From positions 38,176,277-38,240,276 of the forward strand of contig NC_134569.1 in assembly GCF_050947875.1 (NCBI RefSeq): a DNA stretch of 64,000 nt, written 5' to 3'. The notes below the pieces were generated by a model, which did no database searches, was not told where the DNA came from, and was given only the letters and a program-made list of their open reading frames with translations. Shown here one piece after another: positions 43,201-56,442 of the stretch; position 1 is the stretch's first letter, and each line of letters begins with the position of its first letter. This stretch comes from Dermacentor variabilis. Lineage: Eukaryota; Arthropoda; Arachnida; Ixodida; Ixodidae. The translations under genes were made by a program, and so were the position numbers.

Positions 43201-46029
43201 CACTAATTTACTTTGTTTCCAGGAACTTCCCTGATAAATGTGACTTCAATACGCGTATTTTTTAGGTATTTATTACTATTTGACGCGGCGGCCATTTTTT
43301 GTCACGGTGCAGTTTCGCCAAGCGCACCGCTAATATAGACACCTAACGCTTTCGCTTTAAAATAACTTTTAACCTAGTGTTGCGCTGCAAAGGCTGCGAA
43401 TGTCAGCCTCAGTTTTAAGAAGGACATGTGTTGGATCGCCACCACGATAAGGGAACGCTGGAAATTTCAGAGGCATACTATATGAAGAAATTTGGAGACA
43501 GGTGCGTCAGTCAACTATCTGTGGGAGTACACGACAAGGATTTCACGCTCTTGAACCTGAGCCAACCCTAATCTTGTCTGATTTTTACTGCTGGTTTATT
43601 AAACTACCGATGTTACTTCTGTCTATGACGCAGTGCTCGGTAACCCATCACCTTGTATATACATGTATGTGCTTTGTGACCAGTAAACTAAGTTGATATT
43701 CAGCGCTCATGTTTATCGTTCTCTTGCCATTCCTTCGTCCTTTCTTTTTCTTTCTTTCGGCACATTAGTGCTTCGCGCTGCAGAAATGTACACCATGAAA
43801 TTAAACCAACTCACCCACGTGGCTATTCTTAATAAGCTTAGATTAGCAAACAATTAAAAAAGACAAACGTGTCCTCTCTCTTCTTTAGCTTGCGGCATGA
43901 AACTGAAAACGCGATTATTTATGACTAAACAAAGGATAATGTCTCGTTAAAAGGGCTATGCTTGTTTCATAAGCCGTGTTGCATTTCGGTCAGCTTTGCG
44001 CTCACTTATTAGTCTAGCCCAGCTTACTATTCGCTAAATACCGTGCTGGATGCTCTGACACTGCACAAGTGTACAGTGGACGAACCACGCTCTATCGGGT
44101 GGGGAGCACTCTCCATTTCCGTAGCTAACAGAATTACTAGAATTAGCGGACTCGTTCTGGTACGTGAGTCTTCTTCCGTTGCCTTTATTTTCTTTTGTTA
44201 CTCTTCTTTTCATCATCTTTGCTTAATTCAGCGTTACAAGCACCTGGCTGAATTACTGGAGCAACAACAAGTCAAAAGATTTGTTGATGGCGGCTGAATT
44301 CAGTTCTTTTTCCTAGTCCGCTGGCTGCTACGTACCACGGCTTGAGGGCCGGTATGGCGTACCGCAGTGAAAGTTTTCTTCAGAGGGCTGCATTAGTACA
44401 AAAGCAGCCTAATTCACTGGAGAGTCTTCGTTGTAGAAGAGAATCAGTAGGGCCTTGATGTGCCGTAGTAAAGGTCTTTATCTCCGGAAGACACGGTACT
44501 CCTCGACATATACTGGCAGTTGGAGGAGCTTCAATGTTACTTTTGCCACTTTAATCTTACAAACAAAACTGCCGATGACTGCACTGCGTCACATCGTCAC
44601 ACTGCGTGTGACCAGTGGGACGAGCGCAGCGTGGAGCTTGCGGGGGACCGCTGTGGTTTTTAATACGACTGCGCGAGCTGCGAGTGTGTGCTGTAAAGTC
44701 GCCGCTGTCGTCACGACCTGGGTCGCCTACAGTATTCACAACCCCCTCCCCCCCCACCCCCCGCCACCCCCAGAAGCTTATCTTTACACTTGGCCTTCTA
44801 CAAAACAATTGCGAGAATTCACTCTGCATTGACTGTTTTGAAAATCTTGAGAATGGCTTGAAAGCTTGGCACGTTGGTCATGATTTCATTACCTACACTG
44901 ACATTTTTCTATCAGCTTAGAAGTTCAGCCTCCTGCTCTGTATGTCTCATCCTGCTAAACTAATGTTGTTCCTCACATTTCTGTATAATTTCCGGGAAAG
45001 AAATACCTTTGAGGAAATAACAGATGATTGAATAATCGCAGATCATAAAATACTTCCCGTTCGACAAATACGTTTTAGACGTGTTTTATTAACATCAAGA
45101 ACCACACGCTACAATACAGGATTTAATCCCACACATTACCGCGCATTAAAGAAAATGTTTCATGGTAATAGTTACAGCGATCAGACGGGAACCTTTGGCC
45201 CATTCCATAGCTCATAAATGCTGTTCGCAGTAAAACACCTGCAAAGATATTAGCATGCGCGGAAATCAGACGAACATCGAAACATGTTCAGTGGCTGGTA
45301 GAAAGCATTTAGTAAGGACTTTTCTACGCAGGAACGTCGATCGTACATATGTATGTGGAGGCACGAAAGCAGCGCACTACCACGGCTCAAGAAAATTCCG
45401 GCAGCTTACTCGAACCATTAGGATGCATATTTTCTGTAGTCTTCAAAAAATTACGTTCTCGATTGCGAAGCGTATGCAAACACAAATTACGCCGCACAAG
45501 TTGTCGTGAGTGCGCTCGTGGCGGTGTCGTTGTGGATTGCCCGATAATAAACAGAAAGAAAACCTGCAACGACGTGTGCAAGCAACATCAAGCGATAATA
45601 TACATCCACAAAGAGTGCAATTGCATGTAACCTATTAACAGCAATATAATTTATTAGGCATATTAAACGAAGCGACTTAACGTACAGCGTAAGCGATGGA
45701 GAAATAGAGAAAGGAAATCTTGACAGACCGTATTATTAACATTGTACACTGCACAATACGAATAGTTTCAAACAAAATCGTGCGCGTCTACTGACCGAAA
45801 AAACAACAACAAGCAAACAACTCGCAACTCGCAACTCGCACAAAGAGAGCAAATGAATCGAAATATAGACTTGGCGTTGCAACAGCCACGCCGCGCCAAA
45901 CGTACGAATTCGAAGGAAGAAGGAATGTAGGGAATTTGTGGAGGCAATGCCTGAAGGAAAGCACCGCGCTAGGGAAGCTATGTGGGGAAGCCTAGGGAAC
46001 GAAGATTGAAGCTAAGGGAGAAGCGGGGA
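43201..46029. other. Unassigned DNA
   Basis: No gene was recognised. A C-rich tract lies at 44742-44773, and small tandem copies of aactcgc lie near 45820-45840. Confidence 0.35.
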
Positions 46030-46440
46030 AAATTTTCAGTGGGAGGAATGGATAGAGATAGAGAGAGAGAGAGACAGAGAGAAAAGAGACAGAGAGAAGA
46101 TGGGAGGAGGAAAGACGCGATGAATTGAGTTTTGCGTAGGGGGTGCGTTCTCAGTCGCAGTATTGGCGGCGAACTCAGCGTGTCGTCCGCTCGGCTGGGA
46201 AGTGCCAAGACCGCGCCGTGCTAGGAAGTTCGTGCGCTGAAGTACCTCAAACGCCGGAAGTGAGAAAGGATACAACATTTGTTCTTGTCTTTGCGGAAGT
46301 GTCCACACAAAGCAAATTGCACTTTTTTTTTTTCGCGTCCTGGACTTTGTGGTGGTGCAGCACCGAGTGGTATCGCTAAAGCTTCGGGCATCTTCTCCGC
46401 GATAAAGGTAGGTGACTAGCGGCAACCCTCGCGGGGAAGT
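46030..46440 (+). repeat. GA-rich tract followed by duplicated segment, copy A
   Basis: A (GA)n-rich tract (46050-46115) precedes GC-rich DNA. 46241-46433 is clearly related to 47706-47890. Copy A ends with 'gataaaggtaggtgac', which includes a splice-donor-like AAAG|GTAGGT at about 46416. It could be a non-coding first exon or just part of a repeat; no coding is seen. Confidence 0.5.
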
Positions 46441-47416
46441 TTTCTTGCGCACGCAGAGTTTTCTTTAATATCAGCTGACGATTGATGCACTGCTGTGTTT
46501 TGTGAAGTTGCGCTAAATCATTATGTCTGCTTATGATGGGGTTACAAAAGAGGAAAAACAAAAGGAAATGAAATAAGTATGCCAGTATATTGAGCCTTTA
46601 TAGAGCAGCTTATGTGAAACTTACTATAGGCAGATAAATAACCGTTGCTATGACACCCTGTGTAAGCGCTTAGAATAACGTTTGCCAGTCAGTTGCTGAG
46701 CTACAGACTCAAATTCGTGCCTAAATTTTTGTTAAGCACCCAAGCATTTATTTACTACAACCTCGCGGAATAGGAATCTAGATGCTCAGGGCAATTCTCG
46801 CGTAGGACAGTGCTTCAGAGTTGCACCATGAGTTTAATAACTTTGGAGTGGTTCCACGCAACATTTCGAAAAGAGAAAGATAGGGGCGAATGAGTAAAGG
46901 GAGTTTAACCAATGCCATGCCTGGTAGGCTCGTACACCTCTCCTGCATGTCAGGCCTCGGCACAGGATATGAATAGTAAATTTTATATTTCTGAAGACGT
47001 ATGTAGTGACCTCCAATTCGATTGAATTTTATTGACACGTGTCAAAAATAGATAGCCACATTAATATGCAGGAGGAGGTCCCAAAGCAGAAACTGTAAGG
47101 GTAACCTTCGATAAAGAATAATTATAAAGACAAAATAACGTGAGCCTGACAAGCTATGTAGACAATATAAAAGTAAACTAGAAATATATGTAAGGAAGTG
47201 ATGAATCATGGCGGAGAAAATATATTACAAGGTATTAAATTAAAAGAGGGTAAAGCGTAGGTGACTGGTGCAAAATGTCTCCTTATATGCATAGTAAAAC
47301 AATGTATTATCATGGAAATCACGAAATTATGCAAAAAACAGCGGTAAGCCGATATGTATAGAAACGGTTTAACATAAATAAAATGTGTGATGCATATGCT
47401 GCACAATATATTTACC

Positions 47417-47520
47417 TGCCGCGGCAGCCTCCTGGCCCCGGCGGCCTCATTTCGATTGTGCCGAAATGAAAGAATGCTCTTGTGCCACTCATGTCCTGGT
47501 TTTGGCGCGTAAAATCCTAG
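47417..47520 (-). mobile_element. SINE family 1 scrap
   Basis: Isolated blocks of family 1 remain: 'ggcggcctcatttcgat' and 'tggttttggcgcgtaaaatc'. The B box and most of the middle are missing. The preserved blocks read on the plus strand, so strand is uncertain. Confidence 0.4.
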
Positions 47521-47705
47521 GATTGCGCTTGTCCTTGTCGCCTTTTTAGTGTCCCGTGTCCACTTTCGCACTAGTCACTTCAGCATTGAATCTACAGTTG
47601 GTTTACTGTTATGTTAGTTGTTAATTCTGTAAAGGTAATTGGTTATTAAAAACTGAAAGCGAGTGAGATTGTTTTTGAACCAGCTGGTAGGGAGATCAAG
47701 AGATA

Positions 47706-47890
47706 AGTACCTCAAACGTAAGAAGCGATAAAGAATAGAACGTTTGTTCTTGCCTTTGCGCAAGTTTCGATACGATGTGAATTCCACACTTATTCACGTC
47801 TTGCACTGTGCAGCGGTCGCATATCGAGTGGTATAGCTAAAATGTCAGGAATATTTCCCTATAGTAAACATAGATGAGTGCCTGTTGCCA
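47706..47890 (+). repeat. Duplicated segment, copy B
   Basis: Collinear with 46241-46433: shared 'agtacctcaaacg', 'tttgttcttg', 'ctttgcg', 'cgagtggtat' and 'gctaaa'. The donor-like GTAGGT of copy A is absent here. Confidence 0.7.
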
Positions 47891-48271
47891 TAATTATTGA
47901 GTACTTTAGGAAAAAGATTAAAAGCTGAGCTTAAAGACAGGCATAGATAGTAGTAGCCGTCCGGTGTAGTGGAGTTATATCTACGTATGCAGAGGTAGTG
48001 ATGAACAAACGTAAAATACAATAAAGCAGGATTATAATCTTAACATTGAGGTAAAGGGAGCACTTTATGATGAAGAAACACCACAGAAGAACGTGAATGG
48101 CGGCTAGCGAAACAAATAATATGGTTGACCTGCTTCTGAAAGAATAAAAAAGCAGCAGACAGGTGGGTATTATCGGTGCCACCCTATGATCCTATACATT
48201 AATTACTTAATATGAGAAGTATTTAGGTATAAAAATAGCTCTAGCATGAAGCAAAACCTTCAACGTTGCCG

Positions 48272-48273
<2 letters not shown>

Positions 48274-48354
<81 letters not shown>
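48274..48354. repeat. (TA)n microsatellite
   Basis: About 40 TA units without interruption. Confidence 0.98.
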
Positions 48355-48360
<6 letters not shown>

Positions 48361-48599
48361 GCTCTTTCTAGCCTAACATAGACCTCTAGAGCGGTCTTTG
48401 ATTTGTATTTAATTATATTGTTTAATGCCACTATTACTACGCGTACGTTGTTACGAAATGTTGTGCTGTTAACATGCTGATGTGAAGTGACGTACGCTAA
48501 CGCATGGTGCGCTGTGTAGGGCAGTAACTACTGATGTGTTTAATTTTAAGGTTTTGACAAAGTGTGTGACAAGCCGTGTTTAATATGATGGTTTTGTCA

Positions 48600-48724
48600 G
48601 AGTGTACGTCAATGTAAACAAAATACGTGTGCCTCTGCTGCTGTATTTGCCCGTACGGGTGCGAAGGACTCCTTGAAGCCATCCATGAATGGCTTTTCCC
48701 TTCGCTTCCCATCACAGGTATATG

Positions 48725-48796
<72 letters not shown>

Positions 48797-48797
48797 T
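48600..48797 (+). mobile_element. Probable LINE 3' end with stem-loop and (CAAT)n tail
   Basis: A two-part stem-loop (outer GCGAAGG 48661-48667 with CCTTCGC 48699-48705; inner AAGCCAT 48676-48682 with ATGGCTT 48689-48695) is followed after 19 nt by about 18 CAAT units (48725-48797). The layout equals the 3' ends of LINE A and LINE B. No RT was found upstream, so this would be a very short 5'-truncated copy. Confidence 0.5.
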
Positions 48798-50334
48798 ATT
48801 TTCTCGGTCTTTGCCTAGCCTCTTATATTGGGATGCGTGAACGTTCTTGCAATGACTTACAGAATGCTTTTCTTCCATGCTTTGCAATTACAGGATGGCT
48901 TTGCAATTACAGGATGGAAAACAAACGAAACAACCGATGCCGACAAACACAAAGTACCTCTCAATCACGGTCCGCATGGAATTGCTCATTACGTTATTAA
49001 CGGTCCTAAAGCACCGAAACAATTTAACCAAGTCTACATTTTCAAAGAGTTTTACACTCACCAATAGCGTTAATAAAGTCATGGCAGCGAGAGCTATAAA
49101 GGAAGGAAGGCAAAGTAACCGTTAAATGAGCTCTGGCAGTGTGACTGAAGTTAGCATAGCGGCGCTGGCTATTACCCGTGGTCCACGTATTTGTTACGAC
49201 CACACTTGTTCTGTTGGCTATTCTTCGCAAGTTTTACCCCTCTTACCAGATTAATTACTTTTCAAGGAAGTAAAAAGCATACGTTGTGATTTAAACGGGA
49301 CTAATGTTGACGAAGATAATGAGATGGAAAAATAATAAAGAATTGACATCTTTGCGTGCACAGGGTAACCTTGTTCACAATAACTGGCAAAAATAATCAG
49401 AGCGAAGCTATATGGAGCCGAACAAAACGTTTGTCCCCTGCGCGTCTATTTGTACGCTACGTCTTACTTCTACTACTACTACAACTACTATTACTACTAG
49501 TACTACTACTGCTACTACCGATAGAAAAAGAAAATACTCTATCATTTGCCTCGGAAAATTGTGCACACTGTTGACATAATCCCTGAATCTGGAACGTGAA
49601 AGGTGGTTTGTCGACATCGACAAGTTTCGGCACACCAGTTGCTCTATTTGGATCAACATCAAAGGCAAGAATGCTCTGAATGGGCAACCGCTCTTGTATA
49701 ATGCTTATTGCATTTGAAGGAGAAAAAATGTTCTGGTGACCTTGTAGATTAAGTTTTTTGCTTCGCAAGAAAAATTATCAAGAGCAAAAGAAAAAAGAAA
49801 GAAGAAAAAAAAAGTGAATATCCAACGCACTGCGGGGACCAATATTATGCGAACCATTTTCCAGGTAGCTGGCTCTATGCCTTCGTTTGGGGTTGCGCAA
49901 GACGTTACCCGGTGACGGGACGCGCCCGTGTAAGGCGAGCCATTGCATGTGTGCCTAACGCGAATAACGAGATGACGGCACGACCGCGACATCACGACGT
50001 TGGCAGCGATGAGAATCGCACGGCGCAGTACTATGTGCTCGCCTCGATACTACGGGATTAAATGACACGCACGAGCTGCGTTCACTCATAAAAGCAAATT
50101 TTCGTAACGCGGTTTTCCCAGCAGCCAGTAGAGTATTTCACTTTTGCTCTTGAGACGGAGCTCTAGCTTGGGAGTTCCTATCTAAATACATGTGAACGGA
50201 TAAAGACACTTTTACGCGGCAACCGCTTCACCAATTTTAATGAGTTTCGTTCCATTTAAGAGTAGCTGAAATCTGGTTACTCTTGCAAGTAGATCTTTCG
50301 CTTAGGCCATCGGTTCTTGAGAAAAATAGAGTTA
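48798..50334. other. Unassigned DNA with small repeats
   Basis: It contains a 20-bp tandem duplication (ctttgcaattacaggatgg twice, about 48881-48918) and a (TAC)n stretch at 49464-49518. No gene was recognised. Confidence 0.4.
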
Positions 50335-50645
50335 TTGAATGTTGCAACACTTCGAGAAACTCAACTATTAGGTTCACAACTCTGTAGCTCAACAATGAAA
50401 AGAGGAAAATATTATGATTCTTTTAAACTGCAGTTAATAACTCGTCTAAAGCAAACAAAACTTATGCCCTATACACCGCTCTGACGTATACCACTAACTT
50501 GTGAGTAGGACTTTTTGAAAACCATCGTAAACACTTTAGCAATTTCATGTCAGCTGTAAATTTATATCAAGTGTGTCTGCTTGAGATGCGCTATCAAAAA
50601 TTCATATTAGAGAACTGTGATATCCGTTTTGTTGCAGAGCGGCGG
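50335..50645 (+). repeat. Dispersed unnamed repeat, copy b
   Basis: 'ggttcacaactctgtagctc' at 50371 and 'agaactgtgatatccgtttt' at 50611 match, in the same order and at nearly the same spacing (240 versus 230 bp), the copy at 61841-62110. It ends at a (TA)n array. Confidence 0.6.
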
Positions 50646-50648
50646 CTT

Positions 50649-51850
<1,202 letters not shown>

Positions 51851-52640
51851 ATATTGTCAGGATTGGGGGCTCAATCCCATCGCTCGTGATCCGTTGTGAA
51901 GATTGGAGTCCGGCATGAATTCGAAGGTAGCTGGCCCATGCCGTCGTCCAACTTATCCACGCTGAGGACGTTGATGAAGGGAAGGACTGCTTCTCATCGA
52001 GAACGAGGAATATGGGTTTATTTACAGTATTTATATCAGTCTAACATGACTGTTTGAGAAAGTACATCAGTCTAACATGACTGCTTGAGAGAGAGCGCCT
52101 CAGTCCAACATGACTGCTTAAGAAAAGTGTGTCGAGCATCCGCACAACAGCAGTTTTTAAACACTCGGTGCTCCCGCGATACAAGGTGACGCGAACGTTC
52201 GTTTAGTCATCGCAAACTAGCCGCCTCTGCGCAGGACGGTTTACACACACACATGCACACACACACGTGTTCACGGTCCGAAACTGACACCACACGAAAT
52301 TCGTAGAACTCGGAGCCGTTCCGGGTAGCGAGTTGTCTTGCGTCTTGGTCGGTGCGTGGGAAGGAGCCTCCGTCAGCGTTCCCGCGGCAACTCCCCCGCC
52401 CGTAGGAGATCAGGTCCGCGTTGTCGTGTTGCGCACAAAACCTGCTTCTTCAAACTCCTTCAGTCACAACGCATCCCAGCTGAAGCGACGCAGAGTGGAG
52501 GATGCGCGTATTGTTACCGACACAAAGTCGGCTTAGTCACGCCGTGGCTAGAGGTTGGCGGCGACGCTCCCGGAATGTTGCCTCGACAGTCGCAACTGGT
52601 TGGGAAAACTTGCACTGCAGCTGGCCGTTCTTAACAATAT
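51851..52640 (-). mobile_element. Solo LTR with 4-bp TSD
   Basis: The 782-bp segment 51855-52636 begins TGTCAGG and ends CTTAACA (TG...CA ends) and is flanked by atat on both sides (51851-51854, 52637-52640). On the minus strand an AATAAA lies about 165 bp from the 3' end (near 52022), a plausible poly(A) signal, so I orient it minus. Inside is a short tandem of about 31 bp in three copies (52037-52130, 'cagtctaacatgactg'). No internal retroelement genes are attached, so it is a solo LTR, probably Ty3/Gypsy-like. Confidence 0.65.
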
Positions 52641-54279
52641 TCAGCAATAGCATAGCAAATTCAGCAACTATAGCTCCTGCTCGCAGTGAAGGTAGGGTTA
52701 TCCACAGCGTCGTGCACAGTTAATGCGCTACGTTTTCTCAATTTTGCTGCTTTTGTACACCTTTGTTACAGCTTGTCTCCTGTTCTTAAGGAGCGCCTTT
52801 GTCTATAGACTCAACATAAAAAACACTTTCAGAAGCCGCAACTGCGCCATTCTTTTTTTTTTTAGTGCATTTACACAAGACCGCTGCAGTTTCGAAAGCT
52901 ACCTGGTTTTACGCTTGAAGTGTACCTTAGGAAACAGTAATGTTGCCAATTTAATCTTTCCTAGTCTTACAAGCGAAAAAATACAAAAGTAAGACTGCCG
53001 ATATAGAATTAAGGCCGACTTCAATTAATTTATCGGGATGCTTCGCTCCCCGCCCAACAGCTTAGAGAAACAGAATTGGATGTCACATCACATTGTATTT
53101 GCGGACTGTTCGCAAGAAACGTGGTCTGACTGCCACCCAAAGAGGTTTAAAATGTTTTTAAATGCTTGCAGTGCTTATTCTCTGCGCAGCCGTGTGAATG
53201 AGCTGGTAAATAACCGCAGTTCTGCACAGAAACAAGAGCTTAGAAGAGTTCGCAACAGCTTAGATTGTTAACCCACTTCTGCCTTTGCTATGTCAGTGAC
53301 TTCCACAAATGGTGAACTGTTCTGCGTTGACATGCTTTCAGTAACCCTGGAGCTGATCACTTGTTATGCTCACCTTCACACATATCGAATTTTCAGGACT
53401 GTGACGTGCTCATAACAACATATCCATTCCCCTGACAACTTTATTAGGCTAGGGTCAAAATACGCAAGGCAACGAAAAACAGAAAATGAAAGAGATCGTT
53501 CAGCAGGTGTTGATGACACCAACAGTCACAGTGACGACTACAACAAGAACAACCGTGGTACACGGAGAGATTTTGGACAGTCGCTTCTCGTCGCGACGAT
53601 CTCATGCTAAGCAGTAGAACTCCGCAGTCACTGAGTCACAACGGCAACGAAATGCCACCGTAGTAATATTTTAAGCGCTAACGCTAGTAACCAAAACTGC
53701 CTGACCATTATTTTTAATAAAGTTCAGTTTCTTCTTCTTCTAACGCTAATACCATCGATTGATTATTCAGCACAGAAATCACGGTTATAAATGCTTTGCT
53801 TGAAACACAGTTAATACAGAAGCTGTCACGACATGTAAAGCGTCTTAAAGCACACTGCCTCTTACGACTGACGTTTAGCATTGCTTACCCGGCACCCCTA
53901 CTCGACGATTAACGCTTCACCGGCAAGCGCGCATCTATGAAAGGCCCTTCACGCTGCATCATCGTTTTCTCAGGACCAGGGAGCTTGCTACTAAGTCAGC
54001 GTAACCAAAGTTGATGGGAGAGACGTGCGCAGGCCTGGACGAGACTGGACCCGACATAGACGGTGACCCACAAACAAAGGCTCTCACGTCGAGGCGACCA
54101 CAGCCGCTGTCCTTCGTGGAAGCAACAACCACCGGGAAACATCATTCCACCGCAGCCTGACCCTGACAAGTGGACCGTCACGAATGACCCACTAACTGGC
54201 CAACGTCGATGACATCCATGGGAATGACTTCGACATCAAGTTCCCAGCTTGCCACGTCGATGCCTCGTATGCGGGGGCG
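52641..54279. other. Unassigned DNA
   Basis: No domain was recognised. 'taataaagttcagtttctt' near 53718 looks like the 3' end of a processed or repeat transcript. Confidence 0.35.
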
Positions 54280-54780
54280 AACGGGCAACATTGGAGGCGG
54301 AGCCCGGCGGAATGATGCGACGTCATAGGCGCGATTTTGCGAGCTGTTCAACTAGTGCAGTCGGTCGAGAACATTCAATTACCCCGACGAGAGAAAGGGG
54401 AAAAGGAAGTGCATAAAAAGTGGATCTGGAGTGCTGTGGGAGTGTGCTCCGACTCTTACTAGTGTTCCTAGTCGAACGGATGCTCCTACTCGCACGTGAG
54501 CTCCTGATCATGCTCGTACTAGTACTCGTACTGGTGCTAGTACATGTAAACTCTTATCATGTAAATTTTTAAACAAACCCTTTTTCTCATATCTTGGACG
54601 TCGTCCCCGAACTCTTGATCACCCGGCACCTGGCACATCATCAGCCACGGAACCGTAATGGCCGCTCGGACCTTGAGTCGCAACAACTGCATGACAGCGG
54701 TGGGACACGCTGCCCTGAGTCCCAACATGCCACAATTGGGCGCGAGTCAAAACGAATCCGAGATCCGGCGTGTGCAATAA
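54280..54780 (+). other. Possible LTR-like segment
   Basis: It contains a TATA-like 'gcataaaaagtgg' (54411-54423). About 150 bp later is an A-rich 'aaacaaaccctttttctc' that could mark a poly(A) region. Repeats of 'tactagt' lie between. No TG/CA ends or TSD were established. It lies 0.7-1.1 kb upstream of the receptor exon, so a host promoter cannot be excluded. Confidence 0.3.
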
Positions 54781-55420
54781 CATTGAGAGTAAATCATCTA
54801 TGGGGAACTGCGTAGAGTTTTGAACCTGTCATTATACTAACGCAGTTTTATCATGATGTCTACACATGGAAAGGGACGAAGGTCTTGTAACATGGACTAG
54901 GTTCCCAGGAATAGCCATGGGGAGTAAGAAGGGAGCTAAAGAACAGAGGAACGGAGCAACTGATTCGAAAATCTTTTTTACTCCTCAAGGTGAATCATGG
55001 TTTGAACTAGTTTGTGAGTCATACTTCCCGAAATCAAAGGCGCAAAATAGACGCGGACGAAGAATGTGTTGTTCGTCCGTGTCCATATTGCGCTGTTGAT
55101 CCTCTGAAGATTCCTTATTGCATTTGACGGGCCGATACATGCGCATTTATAAGAAATAAAAAAGAAACGAGACTCCCTGCGACATATTTTAGGATGAAAG
55201 TGACGCTTTAGGTGTCCTTAGCTAGTGTCGCAGCGGCACATATACTGTTCACATTTATTCTTACTGCCCCAAGACGCCTCTGTGAGGTTGCAAGTGTTAA
55301 CATCTTGCCACCGGTTACGGTTGGCTATTGTGAATGCTTGACTCATTTGTAATTGCATTTCGCAAGGTGCACTAAGTGATCTGACCTGCTTCCTATTTTA
55401 TCCTTTTGCATATCCTCTAC
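54781..55420. other. DNA upstream of receptor exon, probably intron
   Basis: No gene was recognised. If the acceptor at 55421-55422 is used, this stretch is the end of a 5' UTR intron. Confidence 0.45.
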
Positions 55421-55422
55421 AG
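55391..55422 (+). promoter_or_regulatory. 3' splice acceptor of the receptor exon
   Basis: A pyrimidine-rich tract (tcctattttatccttttgc ... tcctctac) ends in AG at 55421-55422, only 8 bp before the ATG. It implies at least one upstream non-coding exon. Confidence 0.7.
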
Positions 55423-55430
55423 CAGAAACC

Positions 55431-56436
55431 ATGAATCACGTGGACGACCCGCATGACCTGCTTGAACCTACGGCGTCGGGGTCAGCGCCGCCCGATGCCA
55501 ACGAGTCCACCGGCAGCGACAACATCACCGAACTTCAGAACGCCGTGCATCGCGACGAGTCGCTGGCGCTCATCGAACTCGCCGTGCTCACCTTCATTTT
55601 TGCGCTCACCGTGGTCGGGAACTTGTGCGTTCTGGTGGCCCTAAATGCGCGCCGCTCCAAGATGACGCGCATGTACTACTTCCTGGTGCACCTGTGTGTC
55701 TCCGACCTTACCACCGCCTTCTTCACGGTGCTGCCTCAGCTCGGCTGGGACGCCACGTACCGTTTCCGGGGCGGCAACTTCTTCTGCAAGTGCGTCAAGT
55801 ACGGCCAGATTCTGGGCCCTTATCTCTCCTCGTACGTGCTCGTGGTGACGGCCGTGGATCGGTACCAGGCGATCTGTTTCCCGCTATCAAACTGCTCCTG
55901 GACACCGACCAAGTCTAAGCTCCTGGTGTCGCTAGCCTGGGCCGTGTCGCTGCTCTGCTGCGTGCCTCAGCTGTTCGTCTTCAGCTACCAGGAGGTGGCG
56001 CCGGGCGTGTACGACTGTTGGGGTACCTACATCGAGCCTTGGGGCCTGCGCGCCTACGTCACGTGGTACGCCCTGAGTGTCTTCTTCATCCCCCTGTTGG
56101 TGCTCGTCTTCACGTACGTCTGCATCTGCCGCGCCATCTGGCAGAACCTGTACCTTAAGCGAAAGAGCTCGGACGTCGAAGGACGTGGCAAAGCGTACCG
56201 CTTCAAGAGCCCGCAGGGGAGTGCTGCGGCCGACACCGACTCGTCTTTGCACATACGGGGCCCCCTGGTGCCTCGCAGTCACTCGTCAGCTCGAGGCCTA
56301 TCCAGGGCCAAGATTAAAACGGTGAAGATTACCGTGGTGGTGATCAGCTTCTACATCATCTGCTCGTCGCCCTTCATCTGCGTCCAGATGTGGATGTACT
56401 GGGGCACGGGCCTCGACATGAGCGACGCCTGGACAA
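55431..56436 (+). CDS. Inotocin (oxytocin/vasopressin-type) receptor, exon with TM1-TM6
   Basis: A class A GPCR of the plasma membrane; the family binds oxytocin/vasopressin-like peptides and signals through G proteins. The 335 complete codons show an extracellular N-terminus with sequons at N24 and N31, TM1 with N64 (GN), TM2 with D92, C119 at the top of TM3, 'DRY' at 143-145, ECL2 with C196 in 'YDCWGTYIEPWGLRAYVTW', TM5 with P221, a long third loop, and TM6 with P314. 'LPQLGWDATYRF' and the ECL2 block are hallmarks of the oxytocin/vasopressin group and not of CCAP receptors. The frame breaks at a GTGAGT donor (56437) before TM7 in phase 1; human OXTR and AVPR genes also have an intron there. 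TM7 and the tail are not in the window. Oddity: the TM6 CWxP motif is C311-S312-S313-P314. The ATG at 55431 is the first codon after the acceptor. Confidence 0.9.
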
Positions 56437-56442
56437 GTGAGT
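56437..56442 (+). promoter_or_regulatory. 5' splice donor after TM6
   Basis: GTGAGT following ACAA, a strong donor. Read-through would give about 56 unrelated residues and a stop at 56610-56612 without TM7. Confidence 0.85.

Noticed and set aside
46036..46452. Minus-strand frame of 138 codons
   Set aside because: It overlaps a GA/CT-rich tract, giving low-complexity Ser/Leu repeats, with no domain.
55431..56436. Crustacean cardioactive peptide receptor
   Set aside because: ECL2 (YDCWGTYIEPWG...AYVTW) and 'LPQLGWDATYRF' match the oxytocin/vasopressin group; CCAP receptors differ in both blocks.
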